From an uncultured Planctomycetota bacterium (GTDB lineage Bacteria > Planctomycetota > Phycisphaerae > SM23-33), in assembly GCA_903892515.1 (NCBI GenBank), contig CAITIS010000020.1, forward strand, positions 1-64,000: a stretch of DNA of 64,000 bases. The letters are read 5' to 3'. A program made the translations under genes and the position numbers. Every line of letters starts with the position of its first letter. Position 1 is the stretch's first letter. Of the stretch, positions 8,601-17,209 are shown one piece after another. Under the pieces are notes generated by a model, which was given only the letters and a program-made list of their open reading frames with translations, was not told where the DNA came from and did not search any database.

Positions 8601-9219
8601 CCTGGCCCTGTCGGAGAAGGCCCGCACCGGCAACAAGGCCGCGCAGAGCGAACTGGTAAAGATCAAGACGCACCAGAAGGAACTCGCCGAACGCAAGGCG
8701 ACAGCGCTGGCGGTGGTGCGGCGCGAGCCGGAACTGATCGCGGCCGGTGGCGTCACCTTCGTGGCCCACGCCCTGATCGTGCCGTCCACCAACCACGACG
8801 ACCTGGAGCAGCACGATGCCGAGGTCGAGCAGGTCGCAATGGACCTGGCCTGCGCCTATGAGGAAGCCGCCGGTGCCGTGGTGAAGGATGTCCACACCCC
8901 CGAACTGGCCCGCGCCGCCGGTTTGCCCGACAATCCAGGCTTCGATCTGCTGTCGCTCCGGCCCAGCAATGAACGCCGCGCCATTGAGGTCAAGGGCCGC
9001 GCCAACACCGGCGATGTCGAGGTCACCTCCAACGAGTGGGCCAAGGCATGCAACATGCGGCAGGGCTACTGGCTTTACGCGGTGTACGAATGCGCGACCT
9101 CCGCGCCCCGGCTGGTACGGGTCCAAGATCCGTTTGCCAATCTGCTTGCCAAGGCCAAGGGCAGCTTTCTCATCGGCGCATCGCAGATACTTCAGGCATC
9201 GGATGGGGGTGCAGCATGA
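5653..9219 (+). CDS. XRE-SNF2 helicase-DUF3883 defence protein (Hma-like helicase)
   Basis: An 1188-residue protein started at the ATG at 5653, which has a GAGGA site six bases upstream; a TTG at 5608 would add 15 residues. The N-terminus is a Cro/C1-type HTH (LTQVELAARLGVSFATVNRW). A superfamily 2 SNF2-like helicase follows, with Walker A AGAGKTIMSG, DEAH box FDEAHKLSADRD, TATPHQGKD and motif VI QRMGRIHRYGQ. The last 110 residues are a DUF3883 domain (GFDLLSLRPSNERRAIEVKG), which has a PD-(D/E)XK-like D...E-x-K pattern. Such helicases occur in DISARM-like and Hma anti-phage loci, where they are thought to translocate on invading DNA. The fused HTH could recognise DNA or control the operon. 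Its stop overlaps the next start by four bases. Confidence 0.88.
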   Translation: MALETSSSALPTDYPTRIKQFRARLGLTQVELAARLGVSFATVNRWENGQTQPSPLSWSQLRRMDEGGSSVAPTARPTAKPVIDFTASPDVVRALAEGERLSFGHMFNPAFATEISQIDPLPHQRLAVYDHMLKQTPLRFLLADDAGAGKTIMSGLYIREMKARRLLKRVLIIPPAGLVGNWQRELATLFSLQFDILSGADAKNANPFVGPGSDCVIVSVDTLSGPKMFARLKEASVVPYDLVIFDEAHKLSADRDRDLRVRKTDRYRLAEAIAGVSGLDEGWTLPWAAHHLLLLTATPHQGKDYPYYALWRLLEPEVLSTPDAFGEYPPERRALHFIRRTKEEMVFLNGKPLYPKRMSDTLGYDLTQGPVSEQTLYDETTEYMRHVYNRAKMLNRSAARLAMSVLQRRLASSTFALLRSFERRIGKLDDLISQVQEGRLTMEQLITLQRRLAEEEDVLDSKTADDETTENGREENETSEENLLAGVIAASLGDLIAEREQVVGLRKLAQAVYHLGAESKFEKLREILADPKFVGEKFIVFTEHRDTLNFLVQRLGGMGYTGQIAQIHGGMHYTERQEQVERFRQPSDDGGARFMLCTDAAAEGINLQFCWLMINYDVPWNPARLEQRMGRIHRYGQKHDPVVILNLVAPKTREGLVLKVLLDKLEAIRKELKSDKVFDSIGRMFEGVSIKQYMEQAVEGDAAAVARVLDGKLTKEQVEALEAKDKVLFGTGGDVATQLPRMREDLEREAFCRLLPGYVRQFIENAAPLVDIEIEGDWDGCFTLRPAVPGAVDPLLHTLEMYPAKQRNCLTVVRPEKNDAAIWMHPGEPVFEQFRVVVSDRLGDQALRGAVFVDPTAEKPYLFHLALVNVVRRADADISDLATEDVLDCRLVGVKQLEGSEVTLCPVEHLLLLRGGHGLPAAAQRLAVVAEKLHAQANAFLVERIARGMAVERRDALLATLPDREQFIRRGFDFQEAELAAARLALSEKARTGNKAAQSELVKIKTHQKELAERKATALAVVRREPELIAAGGVTFVAHALIVPSTNHDDLEQHDAEVEQVAMDLACAYEEAAGAVVKDVHTPELARAAGLPDNPGFDLLSLRPSNERRAIEVKGRANTGDVEVTSNEWAKACNMRQGYWLYAVYECATSAPRLVRVQDPFANLLAKAKGSFLIGASQILQASDGGAA

Positions 9220-9722
9220 GACAGGAACACCGATTCTGCGCCGAGGTATACCACCGCCTGCATGGTCAGATCGACCACGACAAGCGCGTACTCTTCTGTC
9301 TGGACGGTGCGGCAGCAAGGGAGGCGGCAAAGTCCGGCGACGTTGAATGCGCAACGATGCCCGATCTGTGCTTCACCTTTGTGGGCGCGTCAGGCGAGAT
9401 TCGCATCGAAGCCAAGATTGTAGAACGTCGGCGCGTGAAGCTCGGCGCGGACCAGCGGACGGCTTGGTGTCGCGGTGGTAGCGGGAAGGCGGTCCCCCAT
9501 CTCTGGATCGGCGCGGACGAGGGCTTGACCCAGTTCTGGCTGTGGGACCATGAAGGGTTCTGTGCCAAGATCGCCCAGCACGCCACGAGCAAAGGCCCGA
9601 TCCTCGTGTTCGGTGACGGTAGCGCCCACGACCATTGCGCCATTGATGAACTGGTCGCGCGGATCGTCGCTTGGGCCACGGAACGCGGGTTCAAACCGAA
9701 GGAACAGGCGAGAAATGGCTGA
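9216..9722 (+). CDS. Small PD-(D/E)XK nuclease-like protein of the defence operon
   Basis: A 168-residue protein started at the ATG overlapping the helicase stop (ATGA at 9216-9219). It contains MPDLCFTFV, then a short loop and IRIEAKIVERRRV, which fit the PD...(D/E)-x-K active site of the PD-(D/E)XK nuclease fold (Asp about residue 50, Glu/Lys about 66-68). An upstream helix FCAEVYHRLHG could supply the usual conserved Glu. It is flanked by overlaps on both sides: its TGA overlaps the methyltransferase ATG by eight bases, so the three genes are tightly coupled. I do not recognise it as a named family; nuclease activity is inferred from the motif and context. Confidence 0.6.
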   Translation: MRQEHRFCAEVYHRLHGQIDHDKRVLFCLDGAAAREAAKSGDVECATMPDLCFTFVGASGEIRIEAKIVERRRVKLGADQRTAWCRGGSGKAVPHLWIGADEGLTQFWLWDHEGFCAKIAQHATSKGPILVFGDGSAHDHCAIDELVARIVAWATERGFKPKEQARNG

Positions 9723-12700
9723 TTTTTCCCGACTCATTGAACACGCGTTTCCGCTCAAGCAGGCGTCACTAGACTCCGTGCATGAGAAGGCGGTGCGTCA
9801 TGGGCACATTTCTACACTGCATCTTTGGCCAGCGCGGCGACCGCTGGCGGCATGCCGTGCGGCGCTAATCGCCACGCTGTTACCCGACCCCGGCACGCCG
9901 GACAAACGCCGCGAGCTGTGCGAGAAGATCGCCGGTAAGGTCGTAAAGAAGGTCGAGCGCAAAAAGATGCCCAATGGGCAGATCATCGAACGGATCAAGG
10001 AGGTGACCGAGGGCGGCATTCTCCACTGGGGTCGCGAGATCGAGAACGCGGACATGCTCGACTGGTTTCGCCAGGAAATCCGCAAGGCCTATGCAGGGTG
10101 CGCCCCGAAAGTTCTCGACCCGTTCTCCGGCGGCGGCGCTATCCCTCTGGAAGCCCTGCGTTTGGGTTGTGAGGCAACTGCCGTTGACCTCAACCCCGTC
10201 GCATGGTTCATCCTCAAATGCACGCTGGAATATCCGCAGAAACTCGCTGGCCAGAAACGCCCGCTGCCGGCGTTCATCGTTAACGACGAGGAATTCATGG
10301 AGGCCTTCTACAAGGCCAACCCTGACGCCGTGGGAAAGGGAAAGGCGACGAAGAAGCAAAAAGGAACACTCTTCGCCGCCACCAAGGCGACCCACGCACC
10401 AGACGCGGACCTCGCCTGGCACGTCCGCGCCTGGGGTCAATGGGTGCTGTCGCACGCACGCAAGGAACTGGCGGCGCTCTATCCCACCTATGCCGATTTC
10501 GAGCCGCTGAAGAAAGACCACACCGCTTACGAGCATCGCCCGATGATGCTCGTGCCGCTCAAGCCCAATGGCACGGCCGACATCGCTTCACTCAACGCCG
10601 ATTCATCCGCCGATTACCTCGCCGTAAAGGCCAATCCACGTTGGATAGCCAAGCCGACGGTGGCCTACCTGTGGGCGCGCACGGTGAAATGCAAGAACTG
10701 CCGCGCCGAACTCCCGCTGCTCAAGACCCGCTGGCTCTGCAAGAAGGATCGCAAGCGCGTGCTTCTGACAATGCAGCCGAAGGAGGACAGGACGGGCGTG
10801 GCCTTCGGCATCCAAACCGAGGTGCCGATCCAGGGGGGCAACGCTGCGCAGAAACGGGAACACGATAAGCGGATTGCTGGCGGCACGATGAGCCGTGCGG
10901 GGGCCAAGTGCCCCTGCTGCCCGACGATCATGACGATGGAAGACATCCGCGTCGAAGGGAAGGCTGGGCGGCTGGGCAGCATGATGACCGTGGTGGTGGT
11001 GGATACTCCCGATGGCAAGGCCTACCGCCTGCCGACGCCGCACGAACTGAATGTCGCTACCCCCGAGGAGGCCCGGGTGCGTGCGGCGTTCACGGGTGTG
11101 CCCTTTGGGATACCCGATGAATCCACACCCAAGGGCGGAGGTTCAGGCGCAGGCCGCGCGTTCAGCGTGCAAGGGTACGGCTTGATGTTGTGGCGGGATT
11201 TGTTCACCTCGCGCCAGCTCACGGCGTTGGGGACGTTCGTCTCCGCGACCCGCAAGGCCAGAGACGAGATGACAACCCTCCGCTGCCCGCCGGAGTGGAT
11301 CGAAGCGGTGGAGGCCTATCTGGCGCTCGCGGTTGATCGGCTTGCTGATTACGGGTCTGCGGTGTGCAGTTGGCACAACAGCGGCGAGAAGATGCGCAAC
11401 ACGTTTGGCAGGTTCGCCTTGCCCATCGTCTGGGACTTCACGGAGGTCGATGTTGGTTCGGATACGTCTGGGGGCTATCTCGGTGCCATCGAGTGGATTT
11501 CCCTATTTCTGACGCGCACGCTTACCGCCGTAGCGGGCCAGCCTGCGCCAACGATCAAGTCCAAGAGCGCCACGCAAGCTGAGCCGGTCGGGTTCGACGT
11601 AATTCTCACTGATCCCCCATATTACGACGCGATTCCGTACTCCGATCTGATGGACTTTTTCTACATCTGGTTACGTCGCACGATGAACGGTGTGTCGCCG
11701 GCAATCGACTCGGCGTTTGAGCAGCCGCTATCTCCGAAGTGGAATCATGACACGAATGACGGCGAACTGATCGACGATTGCAGTCGCCACGGAATGGATG
11801 CCACGAAGAGCAAGCAAGCATACGAAGACGGGATGGCGCGGGCATTTGTCGCGTGCGCCGCAGGGCTAAAGCCTGACGGACGACTGGTGATTGTGTTCGC
11901 CAACAAGCAGCCCGATGCTTGGGAAACGTTGGTTTCGGCCATCATCCGTGCGGGTTTTACCGTGGACGGCTCCTGGCCCATCCAGACTGAAATGGGCAAC
12001 CGGGTTCGTTCGCTCGGCGCGGCCGCGCTCGCCTCGTCTGTCTGGCTGGTCTGCAAGAAGCGACCGGCGGTGGCGAAGGTGGGCTGGGATACGGCGGTCC
12101 TGGAGGAGATGCGAGCGAACATCGCCGTCAAGCTCCAGACGTACTGGGATGCGGGGATTCGCGGCCCGGACTTTATCTGGGCTGCGACTGGGCCGGCACT
12201 TGAGGCGTACAGCAAGCATCCGGCGGTGAAGAAGGCTGACCAGCCGGGGCAGATCATGACCGTGGCGGCGTTCCTCAATCACGTTCGGCGGCTCGTCGTC
12301 GATTACGTGGTTGGTAAGGTGCTGTCCGGCGAGCAGAACGGCACAGCCGAAGCATCCGCCAGTGACCGACTCGACGAGCCGACCGCCTACTACCTTCTCC
12401 ATCGCCACGATTTCGGCTTGGACGAGGCTCCGGTTGGCACCTGCATTCTGTACGCGGTGTCGTGCGGGCTGTCGGATTCGGATCTCGTGCAAACGTGGGA
12501 CATCCTGGCCAAGACCGGGGCCGACGACGTGGCCGAGGCGTCCGCGTCGGAAGACAGCGAGGAAGAGCCCGAATCGACCGGCGGAAAGGTGCGGTTGAAG
12601 ACGTGGTCGCAGCGGAAGAACAAGGCAATGGGATACGAAGCGCCCAACGGGCGTTCGGTGCCCCTGATCGACCGCGTCCACCGTCTCATGCACCTTTGGA

Positions 12701-12915
12701 AAGCTGGCGACGTTCACAAGGTGGACGAGTATCTTGATGAGCATGGCATGCGGCGGCACGAGTTCTTCAAGCGGCTGGTGCAGTCGCTGATCGAGTTATC
12801 CGAGGCCGGCAGTGACGAGCGGTCGCTGCTAGAAAGCCTGAGTAACCACATCGGGGCCAAGGGCACCAAGGCCGACGCCAACCAGATGAAGATCGGGTTC
12901 AACGAGAACGAATAA
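9715..12915 (+). CDS. DUF1156 DNA methyltransferase (Hma-type)
   Basis: A 1066-residue protein started at the ATG at 9715, where the conserved DUF1156 N-terminus begins (LIEHAFPLKQ, then STLHLWPARRPLAACRAAL). The SAM-binding motif I is VLDPFSGGGAIPLEALRLG (about residues 133-151), and the catalytic motif IV is TDPPYYDAIPYSDLMDFFY (about 632-650), as in amino-methyltransferases acting on adenine N6 or cytosine N4. Between them is a Cys-rich insert (KCKNCRAEL, and CPCCPTIMT) that may bind zinc. The motif order I then IV over about 500 residues is typical of this family. In this context the enzyme probably marks self DNA, while the helicase and ATPase act on unmarked DNA; that division of labour is inferred. 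Confidence 0.9.
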   Translation: MADFSRLIEHAFPLKQASLDSVHEKAVRHGHISTLHLWPARRPLAACRAALIATLLPDPGTPDKRRELCEKIAGKVVKKVERKKMPNGQIIERIKEVTEGGILHWGREIENADMLDWFRQEIRKAYAGCAPKVLDPFSGGGAIPLEALRLGCEATAVDLNPVAWFILKCTLEYPQKLAGQKRPLPAFIVNDEEFMEAFYKANPDAVGKGKATKKQKGTLFAATKATHAPDADLAWHVRAWGQWVLSHARKELAALYPTYADFEPLKKDHTAYEHRPMMLVPLKPNGTADIASLNADSSADYLAVKANPRWIAKPTVAYLWARTVKCKNCRAELPLLKTRWLCKKDRKRVLLTMQPKEDRTGVAFGIQTEVPIQGGNAAQKREHDKRIAGGTMSRAGAKCPCCPTIMTMEDIRVEGKAGRLGSMMTVVVVDTPDGKAYRLPTPHELNVATPEEARVRAAFTGVPFGIPDESTPKGGGSGAGRAFSVQGYGLMLWRDLFTSRQLTALGTFVSATRKARDEMTTLRCPPEWIEAVEAYLALAVDRLADYGSAVCSWHNSGEKMRNTFGRFALPIVWDFTEVDVGSDTSGGYLGAIEWISLFLTRTLTAVAGQPAPTIKSKSATQAEPVGFDVILTDPPYYDAIPYSDLMDFFYIWLRRTMNGVSPAIDSAFEQPLSPKWNHDTNDGELIDDCSRHGMDATKSKQAYEDGMARAFVACAAGLKPDGRLVIVFANKQPDAWETLVSAIIRAGFTVDGSWPIQTEMGNRVRSLGAAALASSVWLVCKKRPAVAKVGWDTAVLEEMRANIAVKLQTYWDAGIRGPDFIWAATGPALEAYSKHPAVKKADQPGQIMTVAAFLNHVRRLVVDYVVGKVLSGEQNGTAEASASDRLDEPTAYYLLHRHDFGLDEAPVGTCILYAVSCGLSDSDLVQTWDILAKTGADDVAEASASEDSEEEPESTGGKVRLKTWSQRKNKAMGYEAPNGRSVPLIDRVHRLMHLWKAGDVHKVDEYLDEHGMRRHEFFKRLVQSLIELSEAGSDERSLLESLSNHIGAKGTKADANQMKIGFNENE

Positions 12916-12946
12916 GCCCTACCGGGCATGACAGGAGCGTGATCAC

Positions 12947-15900
12947 ATGGCGAAGTTACAGTGGAAAGCGTGGCACGAGGTCGTGAAACTGCGCGATGAT
13001 CTCAAGAGCGGAGAGCTGCCGTTGCACATGTTTGCGGCGGACCTCTACGAGGTCATGATGCAGAACGGCAAGCGGCCGATCTACGAGAAGCCGGAAAACT
13101 TCTTCGCCCTCACCTTCCCCACACACAACCTGCGCAACCTGGTGCGGGACGTGGTGCTGCGCCTGGCGGGTAAGAACGACAAGGCCGTGCGCCAACTCGA
13201 ACTGACCTACGGCGGCGGCAAGACGCACACGCTGATTACGCTGCGGCACATGGTCTTCGACCCGGCGGCGCTGCCGGACCTGCCGGCGGTCCACGAGTTT
13301 ATCGAGAGCATCGGCATGCAGCCGCCCAAGGCGCGGATCGCGGCGCTGTGCTTCGACAAGCTCGACGTGGAAAAGGGCATGGACGTGCGTTCCCCCAAGG
13401 GCAAGGTACGGCGGCTCAAGCACCCCTGGAGCGTGCTGGCCTACCAGATCGCCGGTGATGACGGGCTGAAACTGCTGAACGCCGAGGGTAAGGCCGAGGA
13501 ACGCGAAAGCGCGCCGGCCGAGAACACGCTGACCGATCTGCTGGAACTGCCGCTCAAAGAGAAGTTGGGCGTCCTGATCCTGATCGACGAAGTGCTTATG
13601 TACGCCCGCGAGAAGGTCGCCCAGGACAAGGCGTGGCGGGATCGGCTCATCAACTTCTTCCAATACCTGACGCAGGCCGCGACGAAGGTGGATCGGTGCT
13701 GCATCGTGGCCTCGCTCCTGGCGACGGACCCGAAGAGGAGCGGTGACGAGCTTGGACGGCAGCTTCTCGGCGACCTCTATGACATCTTTCGGCGAGAGAA
13801 AGAAGAGGGAGTGGAGCCGGTTGTCAAAGAGGATGTGGCCGAGGTGCTGCGCCGGCGGTTTTTTACGCCGGAGTCGATCAAGGACCAGGCGGCGTTCAAG
13901 CAGCACGTGATCGCGGCACTCAAGGGCATCCAGGCGGTCGATGAGCAAATGGCCAAGGAAGGCGCGGCGGCAGAGGAGCGGTTCCTCAGGAGTTTCCCGT
14001 TCCACCCCGACCTGACAGAGATCTTCTACGGGAAATGGACGCAGCTTGCTCGGTTCCAGCGGACACGTGGCGTACTGCGTACCTTCGCCCTGGCGCTCCG
14101 GGAGGCCGAGAACTGGGATACGAGCCCGTTGGTCGGGCCGGCGGTGTTTCTGAGCGCTCCAGGCGACGTGACGCTTTCGGAGGCGGCGCGGGAATTGGTC
14201 ACGGTCGCCGACACCGAGGAACACGAAGGCAAGAAGACGGCGTGGACGGGCATCATCGACAGCGAGTTGACGCAGGCCCGGCGGATTCAGAATGAGGCGG
14301 TGGGCCTCAAGATGCGGGAGATCGAGCAGGCGGTCGTGGCGACCTTCCTGCATTCGCAGCCCATCGGTCAGAGCGCCCGCACGCGCGACCTTGTGTTGCT
14401 GATCGGCGCGACCCGCCCGGACAAGATCGAGTTGGAGAAGGGGCTGGTCCGCTGGGCTCGCAGTAGCTACTGGCTGGACGATACCCACATGCCGGAGAAG
14501 GAGGACCAGATTCCCGGCACTTGGCGGCTGGGCAACCGGCCCAACCTTAACCAGATGCAGGCGGCGGCGGCCGCGCAGATCTCCGACGACGTGGTCAAGG
14601 CCCGTCTGCTGGACGAGATCGGCAAGGCCAGGTCGCTGACCGGCGGCGCATCGGCGCTGGGTGTGCGCGTCCATACGCTGCCCACCAAACCCAAGGACAT
14701 CGAGGACGACGGCCTGTTCCACTACGCCGTGCTGCCGCCCAGCGCCGCGTCAGATTCCGGCAAGCCCAGCGCCGAGGCCAAACGATATCTCGACGAAACC
14801 AGCGGGCCGGAGAAGCCCCGCGTCTTCCGCAACGCCGTGTTGCTGTTGGCGGCGTCGAGGGACGGGCTGGAAGTCGCCCAGGCGCGGGTACGCGAATATC
14901 TGGCATGGGAGAAGGTCAAGGACGACTTGACGCCCAAGAACGAGGAAGAGAAGAAGCAGAAGGCGTCGGTGGACGTGGCGCGGATGCAAACTCTGGCCAT
15001 TAACATCGACAAGGCCCGCGGGCGTGTGCCGGATGCCATCCGCCAGGCCTACTGCATCGTGGTGACGGTCTCGGACAAGGACGAGGTCCAGGCGTTCAAG
15101 ATCACCGTCACGGACGAGGCGCACTTCGAGGCAATCAAGAACGACGGCAGGGCGCGGGTCAAAGACACCGCCATTGAAGCCGAATCATTGCTCCCCGGTG
15201 GTCCCTACAACCTGTGGAAGGGCGGGGAAACCAGCCGTCGTGTGAAAGACCTGGCCGGTGCGTTCGCCCAATTGCCGCACCTGCCCAAGATGCTCAAGTC
15301 GCAGGCCATCGTGGAAACGCTGGTCGGTGGCTGCGTACAGGGCACGTTCGTCCTCAAGCTCATGCGGCCGGATCGGACGTTCCGCACCTGGTGGCGCTCG
15401 CAGCCCGACGAGGCGGCCCTCGGCGACCCGGCGCTGGAACTGGTCCTGCCCGAGGCGGCGGAACTGGGCGAAATCTCGGCCGACCTGCTCGCCCCCAAGG
15501 CGCTGCCCTCGCTGTGGCCGGGCGACGAGATCACCGCCCAGGCGGTTCTGGACTACTTTGGCGGCAAGACCGTCGTCCAGGTGGACAAGGGCGGTTACCA
15601 GGAACCCGCGTCGATCCCGAAGGCATCCGCCGACGTGGTCAATGTAGCCATTGGGGAATCCGTCGCCGCTGGCAAGGTGTGGATGTTGTCCGGGCCTGCC
15701 AGCCTTTTGGCCGAACCGATCCCCGCTGGCGTGCTGGCCCCCAGCGCCAAGTTGCGCACGCCGCCGGCACCGATTTCGGCGGCGGCGATCCTGCCGGAGA
15801 ACCTACCCGCCGGATGGAAGGACGGCAACTCGAGCGCCCTAGCCATCGCCACGGCGCTATCCCAGCAGGTGGGCAACACGCTGCCGTGGAAGACCGTGCG

Positions 15901-16291
15901 CGACGTGATCGGCGGCTCATTGCATGCCCGGTTCATTGCCTTGACCGCCGACTCCGCGCCCTGGCCGTGCGACCTGCCCGCCGCCCAGACGGTGAAGATC
16001 AAGCTCGCGGTAGCCGGGACCGGCGGCGGGACCGGCGGTGGTACGGGCGGCGTCACGGGTGGTGCGCAACCAACGATGCTCGTGGCCAGTGCCGAGTTTG
16101 AGCCGTCCGAAATCCAAGACCTAGCCGACCTCGTGCCCCAGTTGCTGGACTTCAAGGCCAAGGCCAAGGTTCCCCTGCGGTTCCACGTTCGGATCGAGGT
16201 CGGCGACGGCGCGCAGAAGCCCACGCCGGCAGCGGCGGCGGAATTGAACAAGCTGATCGCGGGGCTGAAGGACGGGTTCAAGGCCGAATAG
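12947..16291 (+). CDS. DUF499 P-loop ATPase (Hma-type)
   Basis: An 1114-residue protein with an AGGAG site nine bases before its ATG. Walker A is TYGGGKTHTLITL (about residues 87-99) and Walker B is LGVLILIDEVLMYAREK (about 206-222), both diagnostic of the DUF499/COG1483 family. The middle contains an AAA-like core and a long helical region; a short Gly-Thr-rich linker (about 1023-1036) precedes a C-terminal domain of about 75 residues. DUF499 proteins are repeatedly found with DUF1156 methyltransferases in defence islands and are considered the motor or sensor of the system. It lies 31 bp after the methyltransferase on the same strand. Confidence 0.9.
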   Translation: MAKLQWKAWHEVVKLRDDLKSGELPLHMFAADLYEVMMQNGKRPIYEKPENFFALTFPTHNLRNLVRDVVLRLAGKNDKAVRQLELTYGGGKTHTLITLRHMVFDPAALPDLPAVHEFIESIGMQPPKARIAALCFDKLDVEKGMDVRSPKGKVRRLKHPWSVLAYQIAGDDGLKLLNAEGKAEERESAPAENTLTDLLELPLKEKLGVLILIDEVLMYAREKVAQDKAWRDRLINFFQYLTQAATKVDRCCIVASLLATDPKRSGDELGRQLLGDLYDIFRREKEEGVEPVVKEDVAEVLRRRFFTPESIKDQAAFKQHVIAALKGIQAVDEQMAKEGAAAEERFLRSFPFHPDLTEIFYGKWTQLARFQRTRGVLRTFALALREAENWDTSPLVGPAVFLSAPGDVTLSEAARELVTVADTEEHEGKKTAWTGIIDSELTQARRIQNEAVGLKMREIEQAVVATFLHSQPIGQSARTRDLVLLIGATRPDKIELEKGLVRWARSSYWLDDTHMPEKEDQIPGTWRLGNRPNLNQMQAAAAAQISDDVVKARLLDEIGKARSLTGGASALGVRVHTLPTKPKDIEDDGLFHYAVLPPSAASDSGKPSAEAKRYLDETSGPEKPRVFRNAVLLLAASRDGLEVAQARVREYLAWEKVKDDLTPKNEEEKKQKASVDVARMQTLAINIDKARGRVPDAIRQAYCIVVTVSDKDEVQAFKITVTDEAHFEAIKNDGRARVKDTAIEAESLLPGGPYNLWKGGETSRRVKDLAGAFAQLPHLPKMLKSQAIVETLVGGCVQGTFVLKLMRPDRTFRTWWRSQPDEAALGDPALELVLPEAAELGEISADLLAPKALPSLWPGDEITAQAVLDYFGGKTVVQVDKGGYQEPASIPKASADVVNVAIGESVAAGKVWMLSGPASLLAEPIPAGVLAPSAKLRTPPAPISAAAILPENLPAGWKDGNSSALAIATALSQQVGNTLPWKTVRDVIGGSLHARFIALTADSAPWPCDLPAAQTVKIKLAVAGTGGGTGGGTGGVTGGAQPTMLVASAEFEPSEIQDLADLVPQLLDFKAKAKVPLRFHVRIEVGDGAQKPTPAAAAELNKLIAGLKDGFKAE

Positions 16292-16385
16292 CCGTCTGAT
16301 CATGCGGGCCAACAGCCAAAGCTGGCCCCGCTCCGGTATGTAATGTTAGTGTACCAGCGGATTGTGAAGGGCAAGGTGATACTGA

Positions 16386-17201
16386 ATGCCAGCAACCACT
16401 CATGAACGCCGAAAGCAGTTGAAGCATCGGTATCGCAAATGCCCCATCGACTGCCCCATCTACTTGGACACAGAGATCGCCAGCCTGAGTGATTTCTTTG
16501 CCGTGTTCTCTTGGACACTCGATCCAAACAACCTGTTCTGGTTCCGCGGCCATCCGTGCGTTGAGTACCGGCTCGCACCCTCTGCGCTGCGGTACGATGA
16601 ACTGGATAAGCGCGACAAGGCACTGGGCCTGGTTGCCGAAATGCGGCGGTTCCTGGAAATGAAGCTAGCCCGCCCGCCGGGGGATAATGACCACCTGGCG
16701 TGGATGCAGGTAGCCCAGCACTACGGACTTCCCACGCGGTTGTTGGATTGGACACAGAATGCCGCCGTCGCACTCTTCTTCGCGTGCTGCAAGGACGAGA
16801 CTGCCGATGGCCTGGTCGTGATCTTGAACCCGATTGAGTTGAACCAAGGAGTTGATGCGCGGTCGCCTCGCATCTTCAACCCGCAACGCGACGCGCAAAT
16901 CATCGATCCGTATTTCAAGCTGGACGGCCGGATCAGAGCCAACGGCAAACGGACCATCGCCATCAATCCCACATGGAACACCGAACGCATCGCGATGCAA
17001 CAGGGGGCCTTCACGCTGCACGGCGCTCGCCATTTTGAGTTGGATCGGAAGCAGGCGAGTTCTCTGCTCTACGTTCCGATTTTCAAGGAGCATAAGCAAT
17101 CGTTGCTGAATGAACTCCACCGCGTCGGGATCGGCGAGATGTTCATCTTCCCTGAACCCGAGCACGTCTGCGCCCATTTGCGGCGCATGGCAAAACTATG
17201 A
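16386..17201 (+). CDS. FRG-domain protein
   Basis: A 271-residue protein with the FRG domain signature: FWFRGHPCVEYRLAPSALR (about residues 56-75) and VAQHYGLPTRLLDWTQNAAV (about 115-134), followed by ALFFACC. FRG domains are common in phage-defence and toxin-like proteins; their biochemical activity is not established to my knowledge. The gene lies 94 bp after the ATPase and 8 bp before the next gene, so it is probably part of the same operon. FRG is not a core member of helicase-methylase-ATPase loci and may be an effector or an added defence gene. Confidence 0.8.
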   Translation: MPATTHERRKQLKHRYRKCPIDCPIYLDTEIASLSDFFAVFSWTLDPNNLFWFRGHPCVEYRLAPSALRYDELDKRDKALGLVAEMRRFLEMKLARPPGDNDHLAWMQVAQHYGLPTRLLDWTQNAAVALFFACCKDETADGLVVILNPIELNQGVDARSPRIFNPQRDAQIIDPYFKLDGRIRANGKRTIAINPTWNTERIAMQQGAFTLHGARHFELDRKQASSLLYVPIFKEHKQSLLNELHRVGIGEMFIFPEPEHVCAHLRRMAKL

Positions 17202-17209
17202 GGTGAAAC

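Noticed and set aside
12956-14722. 588-codon minus-strand frame opposite the DUF499 gene
   Set aside because: It is a shadow of the real gene, with Arg-, Leu- and Val-rich composition and no family match.
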